DNA of 39,150 bases from Bacteroidales bacterium (GTDB taxonomy: Bacteria > Bacteroidota > Bacteroidia > Bacteroidales > PWNQ01), in assembly GCA_021738505.1 (NCBI GenBank), contig JAIPBW010000028.1, positions 1 to 39,150 of the forward strand. Reading direction: 5' to 3'. Positions 9,009 to 17,039 of the stretch are shown here, piece after piece. Positions within the stretch are counted from its first letter, which is position 1, and each line of letters starts with the position of its first letter. The notes under the pieces are model-generated. The model worked only from the letters and a program-made list of their open reading frames with translations. It was not told the DNA's origin and did not search any database. The position numbers and the translations under genes are program-made.

Positions 9009-9389
9009 ATGAAGTTTATTAATGTAATGCTCGCAGGATTGTTTGTTCTTTTTTCCGCAGGCCTGATGCAGGCTGAGACAAACAGCCGGACTAATTTGAA
9101 TTTAGCGGAAATTACCTCCGAAACCGGAGAAAAAACATCGTTTAAAGTATATGGAAATTGCGGTATGTGTGAAAACCGTATTGAAAAAGCGGCCAAAGGC
9201 CTTGAAGGTGTAACTTCGGCCAGCTGGGACCGGGACGCAGAAATGTTGACTATTGAATACAACCCGGAAAAGGTAAATGTTATGGACGTCCATAAGGCAA
9301 TTGCCGAAGTCGGGCATGACACCAAAAAGGTGAAAGCCGATGACAAAACGTATAAAAATCTGCCCGGCTGTTGTAAATACAGAGACTAA
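9009..9389 (+). CDS. Secreted HMA-domain metal chaperone
   Basis: From ATG 9009 the 126-residue product starts with a signal peptide (MKFINVMLAGLFVLFSAGLM...A) followed by one heavy-metal-associated domain with the binding motif GNCGMCENRIEKAA and a C-terminal LPGCCKYR. An upstream in-frame GTG at 8982 would add nine polar residues ahead of the signal peptide and is less likely. The HMA fold with CxxC suits Cu(I) or a similar ion; the periplasmic location implies passing metal to the CusB/CusA complex. This is the last gene before a strong terminator and so probably the end of the metal operon. Confidence 0.85.
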   Translation: MKFINVMLAGLFVLFSAGLMQAETNSRTNLNLAEITSETGEKTSFKVYGNCGMCENRIEKAAKGLEGVTSASWDRDAEMLTIEYNPEKVNVMDVHKAIAEVGHDTKKVKADDKTYKNLPGCCKYRD

Positions 9390-9430
9390 AAGCTTTAAAC
9401 GATTGTTTTACAACGCTTAAGAGTTAAAAC

Positions 9431-9468
9431 AAAAAGCAATATCTGATAAACAGGTATTGCTTTTTTTT
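9431..9468 (+). terminator. Intrinsic terminator of the metal operon
   Basis: A 15-bp stem (9431-9445 with 9451-9465) containing one T-G pair, a five-base ATAAA loop, and a run of eight T at 9461-9468. It follows the HMA gene by 41 bp and separates the metal operon from the kinase gene. Confidence 0.85.
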
Positions 9469-9474
9469 CTTTGT

Positions 9475-9482
9475 TATCTTTG
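9475..9482 (+). promoter_or_regulatory. Possible -7 box (TATCTTTG) for the kinase gene
   Basis: TATCTTTG fits the Bacteroidota TAnnTTTG element and lies 16 bases before ATG 9499, right behind the terminator. No good TTTG -33 element is found at 19-22 bp upstream, so the call is tentative. Confidence 0.45.
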
Positions 9483-9498
9483 TGGAAAACAAGAACAC

Positions 9499-10368
9499 AT
9501 GCAATCTCCAATAAAAAAAGTAGCAGCCATACATGATTTATCGGGCTTTGGCCGTGCTTCGCTCACACAGGTAATTCCCATTTTATCCCGGATGGGTATG
9601 CAGGTTTGCCCGTTGCCAACGGCTGTACTGTCAACGCATAGTAAATTCTCTCATTTTCATTTTGTTGATTTAACCAATGAACTCCCGCCCATTATAGAGC
9701 ACTGGAAGGCTTTAGACCTTGACTTTGATGCGATTTACAGTGGTTTTCTGGGGTCTCACGAACAGGTGGAAATTGTAGCTAATTTGATAGATTCTTTTCG
9801 AAAGGATAATCAGCTTGTGGTTGTGGATCCTGTACTTGGTGATGATGGCAAAATCTATAAACCTTTAAGCCGCGATTTGGTAGAGGAAATGAAAGGCTTG
9901 ATAACAAAAGCTGACCTGATCACGCCGAACTTAACGGAAGCCGCTCTCTTATTGGATAGAGATTTTCCGGAAGATATTTCCACGGAAGAAGCCAAAGAAT
10001 GGTGTAAGGCCTTGTCAGATAAAGGTCCCGAAACCGTTATTATTACCAGTGTTCCGGAGCGTGACCCCAAAGCCAAAACTGCCGTCATTGCTTATGATAG
10101 CAGCGACAACCGTTATTGGAAAGTTACAGTAAATTATATCCCGGCCAGTTATCCGGGGACGGGAGATGCATTTACTAGTGTTATCACCGGGGCCTGGTTA
10201 CAGGGCGACAGCTTGCCTATTGCATTGGACCGGGCTGTGAAATTTACCAGTATGGGCGTTAAAGCTACTTTTGGATATGATTATGATGCAAATCACGGAA
10301 TTTTGCTTGAAAAAATACTGCATACCCTGGATGCTCCTTTTCAGGGAATAAGTTATGAATTGATATGA
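9499..10368 (+). CDS. Pyridoxal/pyridoxamine kinase (PfkB/ThiD-like)
   Basis: A 289-residue ribokinase-fold kinase. KKVAAIHDLSGFGRASL at the N-terminus, VVDPVLGDDGKIY in the middle and the catalytic anion-hole motif YPGTGDAFTS near residues 210-220 match PdxY/PdxK-type enzymes, which phosphorylate pyridoxal or pyridoxamine with ATP to make PLP. ATG 9499 was chosen; the frame extends up to a TTG within the terminator T run, which would be unlikely as a start. The gene overlaps the HAD phosphatase gene by four bases (ATGA), so the two are probably coupled. Confidence 0.85.
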   Translation: MQSPIKKVAAIHDLSGFGRASLTQVIPILSRMGMQVCPLPTAVLSTHSKFSHFHFVDLTNELPPIIEHWKALDLDFDAIYSGFLGSHEQVEIVANLIDSFRKDNQLVVVDPVLGDDGKIYKPLSRDLVEEMKGLITKADLITPNLTEAALLLDRDFPEDISTEEAKEWCKALSDKGPETVIITSVPERDPKAKTAVIAYDSSDNRYWKVTVNYIPASYPGTGDAFTSVITGAWLQGDSLPIALDRAVKFTSMGVKATFGYDYDANHGILLEKILHTLDAPFQGISYELI

Positions 10369-11198
10369 CAAAGAAACAGAACATAAAACTTGTAGCTACT
10401 GACCTGGATGGAACCTTGCTTAATGATGATCAAAAAGTCAGCCAGGAAAATGCAAAAGCTTTAAAATTACTTAAAGACCGGAATATTGTCCGTGTAGTTG
10501 CTACTGGGCGCTCGTATTATTCCTTTAAGAAAGTAATTCCACCCGATTTCCCTATTGACTATCTTGCGTTTTCCACAGGGGCTGGTATTATGAGTTGGCC
10601 CGACAAGAAATTGATCTATTCCCGCTATCTGGAAGCGGAAAAAGTAGAAGCAATAGCCCGGTTGCTTATTATGAAAAAAGTGGATTTTATGGTACATCAT
10701 GCCATTCCTGATAATCACTATTTCGATTATTGCCGGTTTAGCGGTGATAACCCGGACTTTGACCGGCGATGCCGGAATTATGTCGCGTTTGGCACAGCAA
10801 AAAATGAAAACTCCATAAGTTATAAGAATGCAACTCAAATACTTGCTGTTTTTCCTCCACAAAATCATAACTTATTTGATACGCTAGCCCAATCTATGCA
10901 AGGGACAAAAGTAGTGAAGACGACTTCGCCACTGGATAAAGAATCTTTATGGATGGAAATTTTCCCTCCCGATGTTTCCAAAGGAAAGGCTATAGAATGG
11001 GTCTGCAGTCAGGAATCAATAAATATAAATCAAACCCTGGGCATAGGAAATGACTATAATGATCTGGATTTATTGAGAGCGACTAGGTATAGTTATGTTG
11101 TGGAAAATGCTCCCTTTGATTTGAGACGAGAGTTCACAGGAACACTTAGCAATAATGAACATGGCTTTGCAAATGTTTTGGATAAACATTTAGAATAA
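10365..11198 (+). CDS. HAD-superfamily (Cof-type) phosphatase
   Basis: A 277-residue class IIB HAD hydrolase. Motif I is VATDLDGTLL (nucleophile D13, acid/base D15), a C2-type cap spans about residues 85-190, KGKAIEWV supplies the conserved Lys and GIGNDYNDLDLL is motif IV. Cof-type enzymes remove phosphate from sugar phosphates, FMN or PLP. Coupling to the preceding vitamin B6 kinase hints at pyridoxal phosphate or a related substrate, but this is inference from context. The gene converges with the minus-strand gene at 11218 with only 19 bp between them and no clear terminator. Confidence 0.87.
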   Translation: MTKKQNIKLVATDLDGTLLNDDQKVSQENAKALKLLKDRNIVRVVATGRSYYSFKKVIPPDFPIDYLAFSTGAGIMSWPDKKLIYSRYLEAEKVEAIARLLIMKKVDFMVHHAIPDNHYFDYCRFSGDNPDFDRRCRNYVAFGTAKNENSISYKNATQILAVFPPQNHNLFDTLAQSMQGTKVVKTTSPLDKESLWMEIFPPDVSKGKAIEWVCSQESININQTLGIGNDYNDLDLLRATRYSYVVENAPFDLRREFTGTLSNNEHGFANVLDKHLE

Positions 11199-11217
11199 AA
11201 AAGGAAAGGCTTGCCGA

Positions 11218-11523
11218 TTATTGAAACCTTTTGATGGTTACAATAGATGCGAGGGTAATTACAAACGGAATGGCAACCCGAATGTACTCATTATTAATTT
11301 TCTTAAATATATTTTGTTGCTTAAGATATTCATTGATAGACTGAATGATGGCAACATGTAAATTTTCTCTAACTGCCTGATTTTTTGTTCCATCATGAAT
11401 GCCCGAAAAGTTTAAAAAGGTAGCGATCCATTCATGTTGAGAAGCATATTGTTGCTCTGTCTGACGGATACGATCTTTTAAATCTTTTTTCACAGCTTGC
11501 ATTTCGCTGTAACTTTTTATCAT
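11218..11523 (-). CDS. Unknown small membrane protein in YtxH/Holin-X operon
   Basis: A 101-residue protein: a charged, helical N-terminal part (KSYSEMQAVKKDLKDRIRQ), then a C-terminal hydrophobic segment (VAIPFVITLASIVTI) and a basic end. It starts five bases after the stop of the Holin-X-like gene, so it is the third gene of a minus-strand operon. I do not recognise the family. A tail-anchored inner-membrane protein that works with the two upstream envelope proteins is a reasonable guess. Confidence 0.7.
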   Translation of the reverse strand: MIKSYSEMQAVKKDLKDRIRQTEQQYASQHEWIATFLNFSGIHDGTKNQAVRENLHVAIIQSINEYLKQQNIFKKINNEYIRVAIPFVITLASIVTIKRFQ

Positions 11524-11528
11524 AAGTC

Positions 11529-11861
11529 TTACTTTTTCTTATCATTTACATCTTTAAATGCAGTCCTGACGATTTCATCTTTCACGGGTCTTTCTATCAG
11601 AGGCTTACGGAACAAATATAACAAGAGCAATAGTAATAAATGCAACCCTGCAACTGCAGAAAAGCCAATGATATACGAGTTATATAAGTCTCCGATATAT
11701 AATCCTATAGCAACAGACAAGAAAAACACAAAGGAACCTAAAAACATCAGCAGCACTATTCGTTTCAATAATACTGCTAATGTTTTACTGACTTTTTCAG
11801 TTCCTTCTATTTTTAATAATAAAATGCGTGAACTGATGTAATTTTCCAGTTTTTTCAGCAT
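11529..11861 (-). CDS. Holin-X/DUF1469-like membrane protein
   Basis: A 110-residue protein with a charged N-terminal helix and two long hydrophobic segments (IVLLMFLGSFVFFLSVAIGLYIG and IIGFSAVAGLHLLLLLLLYLF, each quoted in part) and a basic tail. This layout fits the Actinobacterial Holin-X / 'phage holin family' (DUF1469), which in Bacteroidota is commonly encoded beside YtxH. Despite the name these are not proven holins; a role in envelope stress is assumed. It sits between the YtxH gene (15 bp gap) and the unknown gene. Confidence 0.75.
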   Translation of the reverse strand: MLKKLENYISSRILLLKIEGTEKVSKTLAVLLKRIVLLMFLGSFVFFLSVAIGLYIGDLYNSYIIGFSAVAGLHLLLLLLLYLFRKPLIERPVKDEIVRTAFKDVNDKKK

Positions 11862-11876
11862 ATTAACGCATTTTAC

Positions 11877-12101
11877 CTATGACTTGCTGGCGGTTTTATT
11901 TTTCATCTCACCAACTTTTTCTTCAACTTGCTCTTTTTGCTTATTGAGAATTTCTTTTACATTGGTTAATAATTCATCCGTTTTTGATGAAATATTTTCA
12001 CGGGTGTCTTTTCCACTTGCAGGAGCAAGTAAAACACCTGTAACAATTCCGGCAGCTGCTCCTGCCAATACACCGATTAATACTTTTCCACTGTCTGACA
12101 T
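11877..12101 (-). CDS. YtxH-domain protein
   Basis: From the ATG at 12101 the product is 74 residues: MSDSGKVLIGVLAGAAAGIV..., a glycine-rich membrane segment followed by LLAPASGKDTRE and a helical charged tail. GxxxG-rich TM plus 'LLAP.SGKETR' is the YtxH signature. The frame is open to 12149 but the added 16 residues are polar and do not match the family, so the inner ATG was chosen. YtxH proteins are stress-induced in several phyla, and the three-gene set here probably responds to envelope or salt stress. Confidence 0.85.
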   Translation of the reverse strand: MSDSGKVLIGVLAGAAAGIVTGVLLAPASGKDTRENISSKTDELLTNVKEILNKQKEQVEEKVGEMKNKTASKS

Positions 12102-12224
12102 AATTTTTAAATTTTTAAAGTTTGAATTTGTTAATTTGATTTGTTTCAATAGTTATACGATTTTAAACGTAAATTGTTCATGGAAATTATAAAAATTCCC
12201 ATGAATATATTTCATATTTAGTTG

Positions 12225-12255
12225 AAAATATTCGAGTTATTGCCTCGAATATTTT
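12225..12255. other. Perfect 12-bp stem-loop upstream of the YtxH operon
   Basis: AAAATATTCGAG (12225-12236) pairs perfectly with CTCGAATATTTT (12244-12255), loop of seven. A second, weaker hairpin (CATGG... with ...CCATG, 12179-12203) lies beside it. On the minus strand these fall after the GNAT gene and before YtxH, so they could end the GNAT transcript or regulate the YtxH leader. Confidence 0.55.
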
Positions 12256-12310
12256 GGCTTTTATATCCAATACGTGCAAATATAAGTAAAATATTTTGAT
12301 TTTATGCAAT

Positions 12311-12727
12311 TTAAGCATTTAAATTTCGGATTATGTAAATATCATAGTCTCCCAAATATTCAAAACCTAGTTGCTCATAGAGTTTTATGGCCTTAGTATT
12401 TTTTTTATGCACTTCCAGTTTTATTTGATATCCTTTTTCTTTTGCAAAAAGTATCGATTTTTTTGTTAAGAGTTTACCATATCCCAGGTTTTGATATTCG
12501 GGAAGAACTGCAATATGATGCAAATGTAACCTCCGGCCGTCAAAAGTCATCCATGAAGTACCGATTATAGTATTGTCTTGTTCCATAATCAACATTTTTC
12601 CTCCCATTACTATGGATTGTTCTATGATTTGCTCGTTGTCACCCCGCTTTTTGCTGCCAACACCTGTTGTCTCCCATACTTCGATCAGGCCTTCATAATC
12701 TCCTTTTTGATAATCGCGTATTTTCAT
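12311..12727 (-). CDS. GNAT-family N-acetyltransferase
   Basis: A 138-residue protein starting MKIRDYQKGDYEGLIEVWE (ATG 12727; a TTG two codons earlier is ignored). The acetyl-CoA loop appears as HHIAVLPEYQNLGYGKLL, motif A of GNAT, and KAIKLYEQLGFEYLG is the usual C-terminal motif B. It would transfer an acetyl group to an unknown amine; small-molecule or ribosomal protein substrates are both possible. It stands alone between the histidine kinase and the YtxH operon, all on the minus strand. Confidence 0.85.
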   Translation of the reverse strand: MKIRDYQKGDYEGLIEVWETTGVGSKKRGDNEQIIEQSIVMGGKMLIMEQDNTIIGTSWMTFDGRRLHLHHIAVLPEYQNLGYGKLLTKKSILFAKEKGYQIKLEVHKKNTKAIKLYEQLGFEYLGDYDIYIIRNLNA

Positions 12728-12814
12728 AGCCAAATAGATATTGGGTGATGTATTGAATTTTTGTTTTCAACTCTTTTAGTAAATGTTTACAATTTATAAG
12801 TTTTTGTGTGTTGA

Positions 12815-14197
12815 TTAGGGTTGATTTACAGGTATTTCTATTGTAAAGGTGCTGCCTTTTCCCGGGTAACTATCTACATAAATTCCCCCCTTATGATAAC
12901 CGATAAACTCCCGGCAAAGTATTAACCCCAGACCTGATCCGCTTTCATTTTGAGTTCCCTGTTTTTTATAAGTGCCATCAATAGTAAAGAGCTCTGTTAA
13001 AGCTTCGGGGTCGATACCAACTCCCTGGTCGGTAATGTTTATTTGTATAATCTCCGGGGAAGTTTGATTGACATTCATGTGAACTTTTGTTCCCGGATGC
13101 GAATATTTGATGGCATTGGAAAATAAATTTACAATTGCACTATGGAGCATAGTAGAATCGTGCCTGATAATTAATTCTTCAGGAGTATTAATAAGAAGGG
13201 TAATGTCTTTTTCATTGGCATATTGTTCCATCTCCCAATATGCTGTTTTTATAGTATTTATTAAATCTTGGTTGTAAGGTGAAAACTCGATTTTTCCATT
13301 ATGTAAACGCGTCCAGTCTAATAAGTTCTTTAGTATTTGAAATAACTGTTCGGAAGATTTATAGATATCATTTATATATTGCTTTTTTTCTTCGGCACTG
13401 TAATCTTCGTATTCATTGTTTAATATACTGGAGAAACCCAAAAGGGAGTTAAAAGGGCCGCGCAAATCATGGGCTAAGATGGATAAAAACTGATCTTTGC
13501 TGTTGATCTTTTCCCTTAAATGTTGACGCTTCCGGGTCAGATCAACTAGTTTTACCAAAAGCTCCGGTTTTTTGCGGAAAGTACAAAGAATTTTGTCTCT
13601 TTCTGTTTTTATCAAGCGACATTCTATGAGTTCTTTTTGTTCTGAATTCGTTTCTGAAAAATATAAGCTTTCTTTTGCTGAACGATCATCTTTTAAATTA
13701 GTTAATGTTTTTTGAAGCTTTTTATGAATCTTTCCGGGGAAATAAGAATATAAATTTGCGGAATCTGAAGTCGTATCAAGATAATTCGTTTTTCCCTGTT
13801 GAAAAATTCCGTTAATATTTCCGTGGAAGTCTGCTTGTAAAATCTTGTCAGAAATAGATTTAACCAGAGGCAGTTGTGTGCTGTAGAGTTGTTTTACATA
13901 ACTGAGGTTCGCTTTTAGTGTTTCCTGATTGTTCTGAAAATCATTTGTTTTTTTGGTGACACGATTAAGAAGGAAAAACAAAATGACAGCAAGTATACAC
14001 AATAGAAGAAAAAAATATACCTGAACCTGTATATCCGTTTGAACTTGCAGGGGCAATACTAAAACGGACATGCTTGTTTTGGTTAAGAGCTTATTCCTCA
14101 GGTTTGAAGAAAAAGATCTTTCTATATAGCAGGATAAAGATCTCGGGGCAATATCTTGCGATTTTATTTTACTTATAATATGCCTTGGTAAATTCAT
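12815..14197 (-). CDS. Membrane sensor histidine kinase
   Basis: A 460-residue protein with one membrane segment (about residues 58-79), a middle region of about 130 residues with no clear motif (possibly a degenerate PAS-like sensor), then the kinase core: H-box FLSILAHDLRGPFNSLLGF with H243, N-box NLFSNAIKYS (N357, N361), G1 DQGVG at 390 and G2 GSGLGL near 420-425. It would autophosphorylate H243 and pass phosphate to a response regulator, but none is encoded nearby. Met43 is an alternative start that keeps the membrane segment. Its upstream flank carries two palindromic elements. Confidence 0.88.
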   Translation of the reverse strand: MNLPRHIISKIKSQDIAPRSLSCYIERSFSSNLRNKLLTKTSMSVLVLPLQVQTDIQVQVYFFLLLCILAVILFFLLNRVTKKTNDFQNNQETLKANLSYVKQLYSTQLPLVKSISDKILQADFHGNINGIFQQGKTNYLDTTSDSANLYSYFPGKIHKKLQKTLTNLKDDRSAKESLYFSETNSEQKELIECRLIKTERDKILCTFRKKPELLVKLVDLTRKRQHLREKINSKDQFLSILAHDLRGPFNSLLGFSSILNNEYEDYSAEEKKQYINDIYKSSEQLFQILKNLLDWTRLHNGKIEFSPYNQDLINTIKTAYWEMEQYANEKDITLLINTPEELIIRHDSTMLHSAIVNLFSNAIKYSHPGTKVHMNVNQTSPEIIQINITDQGVGIDPEALTELFTIDGTYKKQGTQNESGSGLGLILCREFIGYHKGGIYVDSYPGKGSTFTIEIPVNQP

Positions 14198-14209
14198 GCG
14201 TTAGTAATT

Positions 14210-14380
14210 AATTAGAGTCTGTCAATTAAAGTCAGTGTCTGGTTTATAATGTTCGAGTTCAAAGTTTATCCCGCATTTATCGGGGGCTTGCGAAGTTTTT
14301 TATCATCAGGAGTCTCGATTGGAACATCGGGATGACTGTGATAAAAAACGAACGTAACGCAGAAATCGGACATTATAGAC
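14210..14380. repeat. Palindromic repeat element, copy 1
   Basis: A 171-bp unit starting AATTAGAGTCTGTCAAT and ending CATTATAGAC. The outer arms ATAATGTTCGA (14246-14256) and TCGGACATTAT (14366-14376) pair, and the inner arms TTTTTTATCA (14296-14305) and TGATAAAAAA (14339-14348) pair perfectly. Compared with copy 2 it carries an extra stretch of about 24 bp near 14264-14286. No coding frame. Confidence 0.75.
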
Positions 14381-14381
14381 T

Positions 14382-14522
14382 AATTAGAGTCTGTCAATAA
14401 AGTAAGTGTTTAGTTCATAATGTTCAAGTTCAAGGCTTGCGAAGTATTTAAAACCAAGGAGTTTACTCTGGCAAATGACTGTTTTAAATACGAGCATAAC
14501 GCAGAAATTGGACATTATGGAC
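14382..14522. repeat. Palindromic repeat element, copy 2
   Basis: A 141-bp unit in direct orientation to copy 1, one base after it. The outer arms ATAATGTTCAA and TTGGACATTAT pair; the inner arms TATTTAAAAC (14445-14454) and GTTTTAAATA (14481-14490) pair perfectly although their sequence differs from that of copy 1. The rest of 14198-14652 holds only AT-rich DNA without a gene. Confidence 0.75.
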
Positions 14523-14652
14523 AAACACTAATTTTCGACAACTTAGTTTGATTACAACTTACGAAGGTAAATATCTGTAGTTTAAAATGCAAATTTATTG
14601 CGTTGAAAATTTAGTGAAAAACTCACCTATGGCAGGATCTGCTATATCTTTC

Positions 14653-15180
14653 TTAATGTTTAAGCACTACAGACCCAAATACAGCATCAGCTTTAATAAT
14701 CAAATGAGGCTGTTGCTTGTTGAAATCTTTGGAGTGGATGTTCGTTGAGCCAAATCCGCTGTTAGGTTTGGAGCCGGGGAGTTCTACAGACCCAAAAGCA
14801 GCACTGGAACGGATTAAATAATTGACATCCGGATCAAGGATTACGCGCATTTCTCCGAAAACAGCATTTGTTTTTAACTCAATATTTTCTGTAAGCGTTA
14901 ATCCACGTAAGTCTAAGGTTCCCTGCCCAAATATAGCTGAATATTCGTTCGTGTTTTCATCAAACTGAAACTCTGACTCGGAAAATACAGCAGAGGAATT
15001 GCTTTTATTCGGCCCCAAAGAACCTGTTAGTAAAGCTATACCCAGGAAAATAAACAGCAAGCTTATGATAATCTTGCCGATTGGAAGATGAATGTCAAAC
15101 ATTTGTCTTAAGACTAAAAGAGCACCTAAAATGATAAGGAAAATGCCCCAAAAAGCACCGGATGTGAATAAATTTCGCAT
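14653..15180 (-). CDS. LiaF-like membrane protein
   Basis: A 175-residue protein with two N-terminal membrane hairpin segments (about residues 8-25 and 35-54) and a beta-rich C-terminal domain with recurring AVFG/AAFG motifs (NAVFGEMRV, SAAFGSVELPG, DAVFGSVVLK). This is the layout of the LiaF/DUF5668 family: LiaF-type transmembrane domain plus 'cell wall-active antibiotics response' C-terminal domain. In Firmicutes LiaF modulates a sensor kinase; in Bacteroidota its partner is usually unknown. Here a histidine kinase gene lies downstream on the same strand but 450 bp away. A minus-strand TAAATTTG box at 15213-15206 lies 26 bases before the ATG. Confidence 0.83.
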   Translation of the reverse strand: MRNLFTSGAFWGIFLIILGALLVLRQMFDIHLPIGKIIISLLFIFLGIALLTGSLGPNKSNSSAVFSESEFQFDENTNEYSAIFGQGTLDLRGLTLTENIELKTNAVFGEMRVILDPDVNYLIRSSAAFGSVELPGSKPNSGFGSTNIHSKDFNKQQPHLIIKADAVFGSVVLKH

Positions 15181-15205
15181 AATATTTAATTTTGGATTCG
15201 CTTTT

Positions 15206-15213
15206 CAAATTTA
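15206..15213 (-). promoter_or_regulatory. Candidate -7 box (TAAATTTG) for the LiaF-like gene
   Basis: The minus strand reads TAAATTTG, an exact TAnnTTTG match, giving a predicted leader of about 20 bases. No convincing -33 TTTG is seen upstream. Confidence 0.45.
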
Positions 15214-15302
15214 GTATATAAAATTGAAATAATGCGAGTTTTTACTGACGAAATGAATAATATTTTTTCAATGCTAATGCATTCATGTCTATTCCCTGAA
15301 TA

Positions 15303-15336
15303 TTTGTCTTAAATTTACAGGTTTATATTACTTTTG
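15303..15336 (+). promoter_or_regulatory. Candidate promoter of the exopolysaccharide operon
   Basis: TTTG at 15303-15306, a 22-bp spacer, then TACTTTTG at 15329-15336 fit the Bacteroidota vegetative promoter form. The flippase ATG lies 30 bases after the -7 box. Divergent from the LiaF-like gene. Confidence 0.65.
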
Positions 15337-15366
15337 CAAGTGAGATTAAGGCAGAAATATATCTTC

Positions 15367-16746
15367 ATGCATATTCTGAGGAAAATCATCAATAAAAAAA
15401 ATCACCTGCTATCTTCACAGTTTGTCCGACAAGTGTTGACACTGTTGAGTGGTGCATCTATTGCTCAGGCGCTTCCTATTTTGGTTAGTCCGTTATTAAC
15501 ACGTCTTTATTCTCCGGAAGCTTTTGGTTTACTGGCAGTATTTATGATGCTGGTAAATGTGTTTACGGTCGCGTCATCTGCCAAATATGAACAGTCCATC
15601 ATGCTTGCGGATAATGAACGGGATGCTAATCACCTGATGGCCTTTTCTATATGGATTTCTTTAGGTATGAGTGTGCTTTTGATGACGTTGTTTACCTTAT
15701 TCAATTCTTCCATTTCCCGGATTTTGAATGCTCCGGGTATTTCCCCCTGGTTATATGTTGTTCCTGCTGTAATATTTTTTCGGGGCATTTTCCAGATATT
15801 TGAAGTTTATTCCTCCCGTCAAAAGCGGTTTCGGGGAATATCAGTAAACCGGGTTCTTCAGCGTAGTGTCAGCTCCGGTTCGCAAGTAGGACTGGGATTT
15901 TTAGGACTGGAGGCTGCTGGTCTTATCCTCAGTAGCTTAGCCGGAAGCTTCATTGGTGCTGTTGGTATGAGCAGATCCAATTTGAAAAGTAAAGGTTTGT
16001 TCAAAAACATCAGTCGTAAACATATTTGGAAGCTGGCCGGACGATTTAAGAAGTTTCCAAAATATACCTTACCCGGGACATTTATCAATACAATGTCATT
16101 TCAACTTCCTGTCTTTTTGCTCACTTCCTTCTTTAGTAGCGTAATTGTGGGATTTTATTCTCTGGCTGACCGAATTTTGATGATACCAATGCGATTATTG
16201 GGGCGCTCAGTTTCCCAGGTGTTCTATCAGAGGGCGAATGAATATAAAAATGACAAGGTGAAATTGAGCCAGATTACGTATGAGGTTTATAAAAAATTAC
16301 TGTTGACCGGCATTATTCCGCTAAGCCTGGTTATAGTTTTTGGTGATCATTTGTTTGGATTGATTTTTGGCGAGCAATGGTACACGGCCGGACAATATGC
16401 ACAAGTTTTAGGTATTTGGGTCTTGTTTAATTTTATCTCATCGCCCATGTCTCGATTGTTTGTCGTGTTAGAAAAACAAGAAAAATCGCTTGTTGTGCAA
16501 ATCGTTTTGTTTTTCTTTCGCCTGGCACCGTTTCTTTTAGGTGTCGCTCTTTATGATGATGCACTTCAGGTACTTATGCTTTATGCGATGGTGAGTGGTG
16601 TGTTTTGGTTAGGCTTTTGTTTTTATTTGTTAAATATGGCGGGTGTGAATTTGAAGAAAGCCTTCTTCTATACAATTTTTATCGTGGCAGTATTCTTATT
16701 GCCCCTGGCCGGGCTGAGAATACTTATTTTTTCACTGATATTGTAA
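15367..16746 (+). CDS. Wzx-type polysaccharide flippase (MOP superfamily)
   Basis: A 459-residue integral membrane protein with about twelve hydrophobic segments. The N-terminal part FVRQVLTLLSGASIAQALPI and SPLLTRLYSPEAFGLLAVF is characteristic of Polysacc_synt/Wzx flippases, which move undecaprenyl-diphosphate-linked repeat units across the inner membrane. ATG 15367 was chosen over an in-frame TTG at 15334, which overlaps the predicted -7 box. It is the first gene of the exopolysaccharide cluster. No Wzy polymerase follows in this window, so polymerisation or attachment must be encoded elsewhere or use another route. Confidence 0.88.
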   Translation: MHILRKIINKKNHLLSSQFVRQVLTLLSGASIAQALPILVSPLLTRLYSPEAFGLLAVFMMLVNVFTVASSAKYEQSIMLADNERDANHLMAFSIWISLGMSVLLMTLFTLFNSSISRILNAPGISPWLYVVPAVIFFRGIFQIFEVYSSRQKRFRGISVNRVLQRSVSSGSQVGLGFLGLEAAGLILSSLAGSFIGAVGMSRSNLKSKGLFKNISRKHIWKLAGRFKKFPKYTLPGTFINTMSFQLPVFLLTSFFSSVIVGFYSLADRILMIPMRLLGRSVSQVFYQRANEYKNDKVKLSQITYEVYKKLLLTGIIPLSLVIVFGDHLFGLIFGEQWYTAGQYAQVLGIWVLFNFISSPMSRLFVVLEKQEKSLVVQIVLFFFRLAPFLLGVALYDDALQVLMLYAMVSGVFWLGFCFYLLNMAGVNLKKAFFYTIFIVAVFLLPLAGLRILIFSLIL

Positions 16747-17039
16747 ATAGATCATCATATCAAGATAAAAATATTAGATTTGTTGGTGCCGTGATAGGAT
16801 ATTTGACAGGGGATATTGAATAAGAAACAGATGGTAATATTTCCAGGACGAAATATTATTAATACACCCAAAAATGGTCAATAGGGATGGTGGTCACAAT
16901 ATCTATTACGAGCAAACATAACAAAGTTGTTGATGACTGGCTGCCGGTTGTAAATTGTAATTCAATGAGGCAACCGTAAAGCAAATAACAGGAAAAAATA
17001 TAATATTCACATTATTAATATTTTGAAGTAATTAAGACT
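16747..17039 (+). other. 293-bp gap in the exopolysaccharide cluster
   Basis: The other genes of this part of the cluster overlap or nearly touch, so a 293-bp gap is unusual. Only short frames with stops are seen (for example one of about 30 codons at 16887). It may be the remnant of a lost gene, but no recognisable protein fragment was found. Confidence 0.4.

Noticed and set aside
11497-12192. Plus-strand frames of about 100 codons opposite the YtxH/Holin-X genes
   Set aside because: The minus-strand frames carry family motifs and operon spacing; the plus-strand ones do not.
12815-15180. Histidine kinase and LiaF-like gene as one LiaFSR-type system
   Set aside because: They are about 450 bp apart with palindromic repeats between, and no response regulator is present.
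16605-16823. Plus-strand frame of 72 codons overlapping the flippase end
   Set aside because: Mostly an out-of-frame reading of the flippase gene.
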